Assembly (NCBI GenBank): GCA_015067765.1
Contig: SVLV01000006.1
Span: forward strand, 1-64,000
Reading direction: 5' to 3'
From: Oscillospiraceae bacterium
GTDB lineage: Bacteria; Bacillota; Clostridia; Oscillospirales; Oscillospiraceae
Length of the DNA: 64,000 nt
Both the position numbers and the translations under genes were made by a program. Positions 57,111-64,000 of this stretch are shown here, in pieces (the stretch's first letter is position 1; each line of letters starts with the position of its first letter). Under the pieces are notes generated by a model. The model saw only the letters and a program-made list of their open reading frames with translations, did no database searches and had not been told where the DNA came from.

Positions 57111-57833
57111 TCAATACAGTTTATGTTCGTTGAGGGCCATCGCCATGTGGGAGATCATGGTGTTGACATCGAACACCGGCAGGCCGAACTCCTCGCGCAG
57201 ACGGGAGGAATAGGGCGGCAGATCCGTGCACTCCAGCACGATTGCGCCGATATCGGGATGCTCCTCCAGCCCCTTGCGGACCACGCCCACCACCTCGTCG
57301 GTCACGGCCTCCAGATCAAAGGTCTCCTCCGGATGCTCATAGAGGGTGCTCCACTCTTTCTGGTCATGCATACTCAGCACCACCAGATTGTCCCGACGGG
57401 TAATCCCGCTGCGGATCAGATGCTCCTCCTTCAAAAGCTCACTGCTGGCCGTAACAATGGCCACCTTGCGATTGGCACCCACAATGGTCTGGGCAAAGGG
57501 GACTTCCAGCAGTGCGCTGGTGAATACCACCTGCGGCACATGATCCGCCAAACCGGGCTGATAATGGGCACAGAAGCCGCAGCTGGTGGTGATGGCGGTC
57601 ACACCTTCCTCGGCCAGCTCCTTGCAGACGCGGATCATCTCATCCTCCATCTCCTGCGTGGGATTGGCCTCAATAGTATCAAAGTTAGCACCCTTCACAT
57701 GCACAAACTTGATGGGATAGGGATAGGACGCAGGATTGGTGCTGTTGCCGGGCAGACTTTCCAACTGCTCCAGCGCAGGCTGCATGGTACCGGCCTCCCA
57801 ACGCAGCAGGGCGATTTTTGCGGTTTTTTCCAT
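57111..57833 (-). CDS. Asp/Glu racemase superfamily protein, paralogue B
   Basis: This 240-residue paralogue has the same length, the same Cys pair (TTSCGFCAHYQPGL and LECTDLPPYSSRLREE) and the same N-terminal KIALLRWEAG block as A and C. It is slightly more diverged in the middle (IVTASSELLKEEHLIRSGI). AAGGAGG lies 10 bases before the ATG. The gene is only 72 bases behind paralogue C and that gap is filled by C's terminator, so B is probably transcribed by readthrough. Function as racemase or isomerase is inferred from the superfamily only. Confidence 0.85.
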   Translation of the reverse strand: MEKTAKIALLRWEAGTMQPALEQLESLPGNSTNPASYPYPIKFVHVKGANFDTIEANPTQEMEDEMIRVCKELAEEGVTAITTSCGFCAHYQPGLADHVPQVVFTSALLEVPFAQTIVGANRKVAIVTASSELLKEEHLIRSGITRRDNLVVLSMHDQKEWSTLYEHPEETFDLEAVTDEVVGVVRKGLEEHPDIGAIVLECTDLPPYSSRLREEFGLPVFDVNTMISHMAMALNEHKLY

Positions 57834-57863
57834 AATGAAACTCCTCCTTTTTCAAAATGGTTC

Positions 57864-57893
57864 AAAAAGAAGCGGCAGGGTTTCCCCTGCCGC
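57864..57893 (-). terminator. Terminator between paralogues C and B
   Basis: On the minus strand GCGGCAGGG pairs with CCCTGCCGC (complement of 57872-57893, loop GAAA), followed by TTCTTTTTG. Confidence 0.9.
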
Positions 57894-57905
57894 CCTCTAT
57901 GCGGC

Positions 57906-58628
57906 TTAATACAGCTTGTGTTCGTTGACGGCCATGGCCACATGGCCGATCATGGAGTTGATATCAAACACGGGGATATCCAGCTCATCGCGGATGCGGG
58001 AAGAATAGGGAGGCAGATCGGTGCACTCCAGAACCACAGCACCGATATCGGGATGCTCTTCCAGCCCCTTGCGGACCACGCCAACCACTTCGCCGGCCAC
58101 TGCTTCCAGATCGAACTCCTCATTGGGGTGCGTATAGATGCGGCCCCACTCGGGCTGATCGTGCAGGCTCAGGATCACAATATTGTCACGATCCTTGATG
58201 TTGGCACGCTCCAGGTGCTCCTCGCGCAGGTGGAACTTATTGGCGGTCAGAATGGCCACCTTGCGGCCCTTACCCACGATGGTCTGAGCGAAGGGGACTT
58301 CCAGCAGGGCGCTGGCAAAGACCACCTCGGGCACAGCAGCAGCCAGACCCTCCTGATAATATGCGCAGAAACCGCAGCTGGTGGTGATGGCCTTCACACC
58401 GTCCTCAGCCAGTTCCTTGCAGACACGGATGAACTCATCCAGCATCTCCTGGCAGGGATTCTCCTCGATGGTGCTCATATTGGCACCCTTCACCCGCAGC
58501 ATCTTCACCTCAAAGGGATAGGAATCGGGGTTGGTGCTGTTGCCGGGCAGGCTCTCCAGCTGCAGCTGTGCAGGCAGGACCTGGCCTTCTTCCCAACGCA
58601 GAATCGCAATCTTCGGCTTCTTTTCCAT
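57906..58628 (-). CDS. Asp/Glu racemase superfamily protein, paralogue C
   Basis: This 240-residue protein is the first-transcribed of the three tandem paralogues. It carries C85 in ITTSCGFCAYYQEGL and C202 in VLECTDLPPYSSRIRDE. AAGGAGG precedes the ATG, and a possible promoter TTGCGC-N16-TATAAA lies about 80-120 bases upstream on the minus strand, ahead of a leader hairpin (GCCGGG/CCCGGT, about 58657-58677). Substrates of this branch are not known; maleate, hydantoin or an amino acid are candidates. Confidence 0.85.
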   Translation of the reverse strand: MEKKPKIAILRWEEGQVLPAQLQLESLPGNSTNPDSYPFEVKMLRVKGANMSTIEENPCQEMLDEFIRVCKELAEDGVKAITTSCGFCAYYQEGLAAAVPEVVFASALLEVPFAQTIVGKGRKVAILTANKFHLREEHLERANIKDRDNIVILSLHDQPEWGRIYTHPNEEFDLEAVAGEVVGVVRKGLEEHPDIGAVVLECTDLPPYSSRIRDELDIPVFDINSMIGHVAMAVNEHKLY

Positions 58629-58796
58629 GTTGATGTTCCTCCTTGGTATCTCTTTCAGCCGGGTTTTTCACCCGGTTTCCATGATTTTACAAATATAATT
58701 TATACACAAATTTCTCCGGTGCGCAAGGGAAAAATCCTGTAGAGTTTTCTTTTCTATGATTTGACCAACCCGATGTGACCGGAATTGTCAAATCGG

Positions 58797-59321
58797 TCAG
58801 TAGCGCTCCCGATGGACCTTTTCCCAGTGCAGTTCCTCCGCCCGATAGGCAGGCCGCTCTTCTCCCGGCATACCCAGTGCCAGAAGGCCCTGCAACGGCA
58901 TCGTCTCCGGATATCCCAACAGGTTGCGCAGATAGGCCTCGGTGCTGCTTCCATCTGCGGCATAGCGCATCCTCCCCTGAATGATACAGGAGCCCACACC
59001 CAGCGCAGAGGCCATCAGGTGCATATTGGCCAGCACGATAACACTGTCCTCGATCCAGGTATCCGCCTCCGTCTTGCCCAGTACCACAATGGCGGCATCT
59101 GCCTGCTCCAGATGCTTGGCACTGCCTACCCGGCAGCCAGCCATTTTCCGAAGCATCTCCCGATCCCGCACCACCAGCAGTTCATAGGCCTTCCTGTTAT
59201 GGGCGGATTCCGATACCAGTCCCGCCTGCAGAATCTGCCGCAGAGATTCTTCACGAATGGGCTGGTCCGTATATTTGCGGATACTTCTGCGCCGCATCAT
59301 TACCTGCAACACTTCATTCAT
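58797..59321 (-). CDS. Nitroreductase family protein
   Basis: This 174-residue flavoprotein of the nitroreductase family has the FMN-binding RRRSIRKYTDQPI (about 10-22) and ALGVGSCIIQGRM (about 106-118). It is shorter than classic NfsB-type enzymes (about 200 residues or more), matching the compact group common in anaerobes. NAD(P)H-dependent reduction of a quinone, nitro or other acceptor is likely; the natural substrate is unknown. It is separated from the HAD gene by a terminator and is probably transcribed alone. Confidence 0.9.
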   Translation of the reverse strand: MNEVLQVMMRRRSIRKYTDQPIREESLRQILQAGLVSESAHNRKAYELLVVRDREMLRKMAGCRVGSAKHLEQADAAIVVLGKTEADTWIEDSVIVLANMHLMASALGVGSCIIQGRMRYAADGSSTEAYLRNLLGYPETMPLQGLLALGMPGEERPAYRAEELHWEKVHRERY

Positions 59322-59446
59322 TCCTCAGCAACCTCCTTGTATTCCTCTGCATTTTGTGCGGTGGCAATTTCCTCTTTGCTCTCATCATATCACCTTCTCT
59401 TTTTCTGCGCAAGGGCAAGCAGCAGATCTCTCACCGTCTGTCTCAA

Positions 59447-59482
59447 ATACAAAATCCCCCTGCGCACAGGCGCAGAGGGATT
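59447..59482 (-). terminator. Terminator of the ptsIH-HAD operon
   Basis: On the minus strand AATCCCTCTGCGC pairs with GCGCAGGGGGATT (complement of 59453-59482, loop CTGT), followed by TTGTATTT. Confidence 0.85.
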
Positions 59483-59490
59483 CCTCTTAG

Positions 59491-60150
59491 TCAATTCACT
59501 TCTTCCGCAAAGAACTTTTTTACCGCTTCCAGATCCTGGAAGATGCGGTAACACATAGCGCAGATCTCCTCCGGCGGTGTAAGCAGATCCGGGACCATCA
59601 AAGGGATCGTGCCGGCCGCATGAGCCGCCCGAATTCCGTTGATGGAGTCCTCCACCACATATGTCTTTTGGGGATCTGCTCCCAACTGCCGGCAGGCCTC
59701 CAGGAAAATGTCCGGCTGCGGCTTTCCACGCTGGATCATATCGCCGCCAATTACTACCTCAAAATAGTCCAGCAGGCCGATTTGCCCCAGTTCCTGACGG
59801 ATAATACGCTGATCCGTGGAGGAGGCCAAACCCAGATGATACCCCTGTTTCTTCAAATAAGCCAGCAGTTCTTTTGCATAGGGCTTGGGTGGAACACCAT
59901 TGGTTTCGCACTCCTGACGGAACAATGCCTCCATCTCACTGCGGACTTCCTCGATGTTCACGCGGCTGCCATAGTGCTCCTGAAACATACGGTTGGTTTC
60001 CCGACGATTGATGCCGATGCAGCGCACACACATCTCCCGCACATTCTCCATCCCATGGGTCGGGGCGATCTTTTCCCAGCACCGGATGATCAGTCGCTCA
60101 CTGTCGATGATCACCCCGTCCATATCAAATACAACAAATTTCTGTTGCAT
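59491..60150 (-). CDS. HAD family phosphatase, beta-phosphoglucomutase-like
   Basis: This 219-residue HAD-IA protein has the nucleophile motif DMDGV (D9 and D11), LGLASSTDQ (motif II, Ser/Thr), GKPQPDIFLEA (motif III Lys) and VVEDSINGIRAAHAAG (motif IV). The helical cap is of the C1 type found in beta-phosphoglucomutases and sugar phosphatases. The start at 60150 is chosen because the frame upstream overlaps ptsH; the ribosome site (TAAGAAA) is weak. It begins 7 bases after ptsH, so it belongs to that operon; dephosphorylation of a sugar phosphate is a sensible guess. Confidence 0.88.
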   Translation of the reverse strand: MQQKFVVFDMDGVIIDSERLIIRCWEKIAPTHGMENVREMCVRCIGINRRETNRMFQEHYGSRVNIEEVRSEMEALFRQECETNGVPPKPYAKELLAYLKKQGYHLGLASSTDQRIIRQELGQIGLLDYFEVVIGGDMIQRGKPQPDIFLEACRQLGADPQKTYVVEDSINGIRAAHAAGTIPLMVPDLLTPPEEICAMCYRIFQDLEAVKKFFAEEVN

Positions 60151-60157
60151 AGATTTC

Positions 60158-60436
60158 TTACAGTTCACCAAAGCCGCCTTCGATCAGGGCCACCAGTGCA
60201 TCGACGGCCTCTGCTTCATCGGCGCCATCGCCCACAATTTCAACCACTTCACCGCAGGCCAGCGCCAATGTCAGAAGCGTGATCATGGACTTGGCATTAT
60301 CGGACTTGGCAGCCGGGCCCTCTTTGCGGCGAATTTTCAGGGTAGACTGAAACTTCTTGGCGCAGTTGATAAATTCCGATGCCGGACGGGCATGCAGGCC
60401 CGTTGCATTTCGAATCGTTACTTCCTTAGTATACAT
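60158..60436 (-). CDS. ptsH: HPr family phosphocarrier protein
   Basis: This 92-residue PTS phosphocarrier has His 15 in ATGLHARPAS, the site phosphorylated by enzyme I, and the regulatory Ser in DNAKSMITLLTLALA (S50, matching HPr Ser46) that HPr kinase would phosphorylate for carbon catabolite control. Compared with Bacillus HPr it has about four extra residues (KEGPAAKSD) before that Ser. It lies 20 bases after ptsI on the minus strand. No sugar-specific EII is in this window. Confidence 0.92.
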   Translation of the reverse strand: MYTKEVTIRNATGLHARPASEFINCAKKFQSTLKIRRKEGPAAKSDNAKSMITLLTLALACGEVVEIVGDGADEAEAVDALVALIEGGFGEL

Positions 60437-60456
60437 AACAACATCCTCCTTCTGTT

Positions 60457-62154
60457 TTACAGCAATGCCTGAAACGTACTTTTTACCTCAGCTGCCGTCG
60501 CGAAACCACAGGCCGACTCTACACTCCGGCGGGCCTGCTCCATATCCAGTGTGCAGACGATCTTTTTGATGGCTGCCACCGAGGATCTTCCCATGGAAAG
60601 GCTGCGAATACCCATACCCAACAGGGCGACAGAGGCGATTCGATCGCCGCCCATCTCGCCGCAGACGGAGATGTCCTTTCCTGCGCTGCGGAAGGTGGTC
60701 ACCGCATAGTTCAGCAGACGGATCACCGCAGGGTTAAAATTCTGATAGTAGTGGGATACCGCCGGATTCACACGATCCACTGCCAGGGTGTACTGGGTCA
60801 GATCGTTGGTACCGATACTGGCAAAATCCACTTCTTTGACCAAGAGGTCTGCCATCACCGCCAAAGCGGGGATCTCGATCATGGTTCCTACCCGCAGATC
60901 GGGGTTCCAGGTTTCCCCCTTCTGCCGCAGCTGCTCCTTGGCTTTTTCCAGCAGGTCCTTCGCACGACGCAGATCCTCCAGACCACTGACCATGGGGAAC
61001 ATCAGCTTCAGATTTCCGTGGACGGAGGCCCGCAGGACCGCGCGCAGCTGCGTCAGGAACATCTCCTCCCGCTCAAAGCACAGTCGCAGGGCGCGATTGC
61101 CCAGGAAGGGGTTCTCTTCCTTCGGCAGATCCAGCGCACGAACTTCTTTGTCGCCGCCAATATCCAGTGTGCGCAACGTTACAGGATTGGGGGCAAAGGC
61201 CTCAAAGACCTTCTTGTACAGCCGGTACTGTTCCTCCTCGTCGGGCAGATCCTCCCGTCCCATATAGAGGAATTCCGTGCGGAATAACCCCACGCCATCC
61301 ACATGGGAGGCAAAATCCAAATCCTCATCGGCAGAACCGATATTCAGCAGAACGCTGACCCGGTCGCCCTCGCGGGTGGTGGCCGCCACATCCAGATAGG
61401 TGCGCTCCTCCTCCCGCTGCTGATCCAGCTGCTGCTTTTTCTCCGTATAGGCCACAAACTGCTCTGCCGTAGGCTCCGTCTGCAGAATGCCATCCCGGGC
61501 ATCCAAAATCACGATCTCGCCGTCTGCCAGCTTTTCGCAGGCATTCTCCACATCAAACAGGGCAGGAATTCCGTGGCTGCGGGCAATGATTGCACTGTGG
61601 GATGTGATGCCGCCGATCTCCGTAACAATACCCAAAATCATATCCGGATCCAGTGCACCGGTATCCGAGGGCATCAGGTCATGAGTCACCAGGATCACCG
61701 GTTCGCTGATTTGGGAAAGGTCTGCCCCCTCCTTGCCCTCCAGGGCACACAGAAGCTGCAGCCGCAGATCCATCATGTCCGCTGCCCGCTGGGCGATCAG
61801 CTCATCCTGCACCGCGGCCAATACTTCTGCATACTGGGTATACACCAGATCTACCGCTTGAGCCGCGTTCATGTTGGCTGCAATGGCTTCCAAAATCTCA
61901 TCGGACAAGGTATCGTCCTCCAGGATATCCAAATGGGCCTGGAAAATCTCCGCCTGCTCCGTACCGGCTCTCTTTTCGATGATTGTCTCGATCCGGCCAT
62001 GTACCTGCTCAAAGGCCGCACGATAACGCTGGCCTTCTGCCTCTACCGCCTCGTCCGAAACGGGAGTCGGATCAATAACAGGAATATAGGGAAAATAACG
62101 AAATACTTTGCCGATAGCAATTCCCTCTGATGCGGGAGTGCCCAAGTACTTCAT
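60457..62154 (-). CDS. ptsI: Phosphoenolpyruvate-protein phosphotransferase (enzyme I)
   Basis: This 565-residue enzyme transfers phosphate from PEP to HPr. It has the HPr-binding and swivelling phosphohistidine domain with H186 in GGITSHSAIIARS, and the PEP-binding TIM barrel with GVGLFRTEFLYMGR, DIGGDK, LMFPMVSGLEDLR and the catalytic Cys in DISVCGEMGGD. ATG at 62154 follows AAAGGAG. It is coded after the aldose epimerase and before ptsH; the order ptsI-ptsH is the reverse of the classical ptsHI. Confidence 0.96.
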   Translation of the reverse strand: MKYLGTPASEGIAIGKVFRYFPYIPVIDPTPVSDEAVEAEGQRYRAAFEQVHGRIETIIEKRAGTEQAEIFQAHLDILEDDTLSDEILEAIAANMNAAQAVDLVYTQYAEVLAAVQDELIAQRAADMMDLRLQLLCALEGKEGADLSQISEPVILVTHDLMPSDTGALDPDMILGIVTEIGGITSHSAIIARSHGIPALFDVENACEKLADGEIVILDARDGILQTEPTAEQFVAYTEKKQQLDQQREEERTYLDVAATTREGDRVSVLLNIGSADEDLDFASHVDGVGLFRTEFLYMGREDLPDEEEQYRLYKKVFEAFAPNPVTLRTLDIGGDKEVRALDLPKEENPFLGNRALRLCFEREEMFLTQLRAVLRASVHGNLKLMFPMVSGLEDLRRAKDLLEKAKEQLRQKGETWNPDLRVGTMIEIPALAVMADLLVKEVDFASIGTNDLTQYTLAVDRVNPAVSHYYQNFNPAVIRLLNYAVTTFRSAGKDISVCGEMGGDRIASVALLGMGIRSLSMGRSSVAAIKKIVCTLDMEQARRSVESACGFATAAEVKSTFQALL

Positions 62155-62183
62155 GCAAAATCACTCCTTTCCGTCAGCTTCGG

Positions 62184-63071
62184 TCACTCATTGACGCAAA
62201 CCGTATAGCTGCGCTGCCAGCTCTTTCCCCTCTCCAAGGCAGTGATGCGGGCCTTTTGGGAAATGTCCGCCTTCTGATCGCCGCACAGGGCATTGATGCC
62301 GCACCAGGGCTCCAGGCAGAGGAACTGCGCCTCTTCGATGGTATGGGGATCCGACCAAACGGCCACCACAGGAAAATCGGGGAACAGGATCTCCAGCCGG
62401 TAGTCCGCCTTCTCACACAGAAGGGTCAGCTTCTCCACTCCCGTGTCCTCCAGCACCAGTGCATCCTTTTCCAAAAGCTGCGGGGTCAGCTGCAGCTGAC
62501 GGCAGACCGGAGCCACCAGTTCCTTCTCTTCGGTCAAATACCGCCCCATAACCCGGCGGGTCTCCACCGGGATCTCCCGGTCAAAGAGCAGCTGATAGTC
62601 ACTCAGTTGTGTGCCCGGCAGCAGCGCGAAGCCCGGATGGGCACCGATGGAAAAGTACATGGTGCGTTCATCATGATTGGTCACCTGCCAGGTGGTCTCA
62701 ATTCCCTGCTCCGTCAGACGATAAGTGATGGTCAGGGCAAAGGCAAAGGGGAAATAAGCCGCCGTCTCCTCCGAGGAGGTCAGCAGGAAGGAAACCATAT
62801 CCTTCTGCATCGTCTGGACCGTAAAGTCCATATCCCGGGCAAAGCCGTGGGGCGGCATGGCGTATTCCTTCCCACCGTACACATAGCAGCCTTCGGCCAG
62901 GCTTCCGATGCTGGGGAACAGCACCGGGGCACTGCGTTTCCAGCTGCCGGTACCGTCATATAGGTATTTTCTGCCGCTGCGCTTGCCGGAAAAGGCCTTC
63001 AGTTCCGCACCGTGAGATGCGATCTCAGCGACAAAAAAATCATTTTCAATCTGAATCATATCTGTATACAT
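62184..63071 (-). CDS. Aldose 1-epimerase family protein (LacX-like)
   Basis: This 295-residue protein of the galactose mutarotase superfamily interconverts sugar anomers. The LacX/YeaD-like subgroup is indicated by IASHGAELKAFSGKRSGRKYLYDG, PHGFARDMDF and SIGAHPGFALLP, where the His residues are likely catalytic. The C-terminal LEPWCGINALCGDQ is also typical. It starts at 63071 with AGGGAGAA upstream and leads the epimerase-ptsI-ptsH-HAD group, diverging from the GntR gene by 108 bases. The sugar is unknown. Confidence 0.92.
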   Translation of the reverse strand: MYTDMIQIENDFFVAEIASHGAELKAFSGKRSGRKYLYDGTGSWKRSAPVLFPSIGSLAEGCYVYGGKEYAMPPHGFARDMDFTVQTMQKDMVSFLLTSSEETAAYFPFAFALTITYRLTEQGIETTWQVTNHDERTMYFSIGAHPGFALLPGTQLSDYQLLFDREIPVETRRVMGRYLTEEKELVAPVCRQLQLTPQLLEKDALVLEDTGVEKLTLLCEKADYRLEILFPDFPVVAVWSDPHTIEEAQFLCLEPWCGINALCGDQKADISQKARITALERGKSWQRSYTVCVNE

Positions 63072-63179
63072 AAAAAGTTCTCCCTACAACACATTCTTGC
63101 GAAACGGGACGCATTATGCTAAAATTTCAGTAATCATACAGAAAAATTTGCCTTTATTTCTGCGAAAGGAGTCCAAAAC

Positions 63180-63878
63180 GTGAAAACCAAAACGCAGTTG
63201 GCGCAGGATTACCTGCTGGATATTATTATGTCCTCCGAGGTAGGGCGGAAGATCCCCTCTGAACGGGATCTGGTTGCCCACCTGGGCTTTTCCCGCCCGA
63301 TCATTCAGCGGGCGATCAGCAATTTGATGGCGGAAGGATACTTGCGCAAAGAGGAGCGGCTGGGCACCTATGTGATGAACAAGACCATCTACACCGGTCT
63401 AAACTCCTTCACCAGCTTTGAGGATACCGCTAAGGAGCTGGGTATGCAGCCCATCACCAAGGTGTTGGAACATTCCGTTCTGTATGCCGATACACATCTG
63501 GCCAATAAGATGGAATGCCAGGTTGGAGACAAGGTTCACTACTTTTTGCGTCTGCGTCAGCATGCGGATACCCCGGTCATGCTGGATTATCAGTACTTTT
63601 TGGACTTTGCCGTAGCCGGCATCAGCAATCGATATTTGGAGCATTCCGTTTACAAATACATTGAAACGGTCATGCAGCTCTCAATCGGCTCGGCCACCTC
63701 GATCATTGACGCGGTAAGACCGGAACCGGAAATTGCAGAACTGCTGCAGCTGGACATCAGTGAGCCGCTTCTGCAGGTTGACAGACTGTCCCGACTCAGT
63801 GATGGCCGTGTATTCGAGCACACCATCAGCTTTGCCGCATCCAGCCGTCACAAGCTTTTGGTGCAGTCGACACGATAA
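63180..63878 (+). CDS. GntR family transcriptional regulator (HutC/UTRA type)
   Basis: This 232-residue regulator has an N-terminal GntR winged helix (about 5-70, with KIPSERDLVAHLGFSRPIIQRAISNLMAEGYL) and a C-terminal UTRA effector domain (about 95-228, with VHYFLRLRQHADTPVMLDYQYF). UTRA domains sense sugars, sugar phosphates or amino acids. The start is GTG at 63180 behind GAAAGGAG. It diverges from the epimerase-pts operon and probably controls it. It ends at a strong terminator. Confidence 0.93.
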   Translation: MKTKTQLAQDYLLDIIMSSEVGRKIPSERDLVAHLGFSRPIIQRAISNLMAEGYLRKEERLGTYVMNKTIYTGLNSFTSFEDTAKELGMQPITKVLEHSVLYADTHLANKMECQVGDKVHYFLRLRQHADTPVMLDYQYFLDFAVAGISNRYLEHSVYKYIETVMQLSIGSATSIIDAVRPEPEIAELLQLDISEPLLQVDRLSRLSDGRVFEHTISFAASSRHKLLVQSTR

Positions 63879-63898
63879 GTATAACACATTCAGGCAAT

Positions 63899-63952
63899 AG
63901 AGTCTGGCAAAACGAGTATTTTTTCGCAATACCGTTTTGCCAGACTCTTTTC
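63899..63952. terminator. Terminator after the GntR gene
   Basis: A perfect 16-bp stem (63899-63914 with 63933-63948) encloses an inner GTATT/AATAC stem and is followed by TTTTCGCTTT. The last 48 bases of the window show nothing recognisable. Confidence 0.9.
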
Positions 63953-64000
63953 GCTTTAGTCAGTTTCGTCTGTCTCGGTCAGGCCATCGCAAAGGAACTT

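Noticed and set aside
1-64000. Mobile elements, prophage, toxin-antitoxin or defence genes
   Set aside because: I searched all frames for transposases, integrases, restriction, CRISPR-associated and toxin motifs and saw none; gene content is metabolic and housekeeping.

Overview
The window looks like a chromosomal segment of a spore-forming, anaerobic gut Clostridium-type Firmicute, most likely Oscillospiraceae/Ruminococcaceae. The evidence is a G+C-rich genome with strong AAGGAGG ribosome binding sites, sigma-A promoters with intrinsic terminators, a SpoIIE phosphatase, a butyrate kinase/phosphate butyryltransferase pair, DUF1836 and DUF815 proteins, and the SRP RNA-dnaX-ybaB and rimP-nusA-ylxR-ylxQ-infB-rbfA-nrnA-truB-ribF gene orders. 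The genus assignment is inference. There are no phage genes, insertion sequences, CRISPR arrays or rRNA genes; this is ordinary core chromosome with some accessory metabolic blocks.

Layout. 0-3 kb: tRNA-Leu(UAG), a YuiD-like protein, a glycosyltransferase and UDP-galactopyranose mutase. 3-7 kb: single genes (DUF1836 regulator and SGNH hydrolase diverging from one palindromic operator, CarD-like regulator, gamma-carbonic anhydrase, uridine phosphorylase, small lipoprotein). 7-11.6 kb: MarR regulator, heterodimeric ABC exporter, cytidine deaminase. 11.6-16.8 kb: two COG0523 (CobW-type) GTPases, one with a tandem-repeat His-rich domain, a membrane protein, then SRP RNA, dnaX, ybaB. 16.9-22.7 kb (minus strand): a polysaccharide O-acetylation-type operon (lipoprotein, MBOAT, DHHW), a DUF3810 metalloprotease-like protein, a hotdog protein and an AEC transporter. 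23-31.4 kb: buk-ptb, AI-2E family and NSS transporters, and a Zur-regulated zinc uptake operon.

31.6-40.6 kb is a branched-chain amino acid operon: a short Ile/Leu/Val-rich leader peptide and attenuator, two complete acetolactate synthase gene pairs, ilvC, ilvD and a DUF815 ATPase. 40.7-48.9 kb is the translation/ribosome maturation operon. 49-53.1 kb: spoIIE, a small membrane protein, dusB, and queT behind a probable preQ1 riboswitch. 53.2-56.1 kb: rpsF-ssb-rpsR, dCMP deaminase, a DMT transporter. 56.1-64 kb: three tandem Asp/Glu-racemase-like paralogues, nitroreductase, and an aldose epimerase-ptsI-ptsH-HAD operon next to a divergent GntR regulator.

The most interesting item is the ilv leader (31.77-31.98 kb). 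A 43-residue peptide with ten Ile/Leu/Val residues in eleven codons lies ahead of a strong terminator. Short complementary segments fit a complete 1:2, 2:3, 3:4 attenuator, a logic typical of Proteobacteria and Actinobacteria rather than the T-boxes usual in Firmicutes. Other highlights are the two dissimilar acetolactate synthases in one operon, the tripled racemase genes each followed by its own terminator, the pseudoknot-like leader of queT, and the shared operator between the DUF1836 and SGNH genes.
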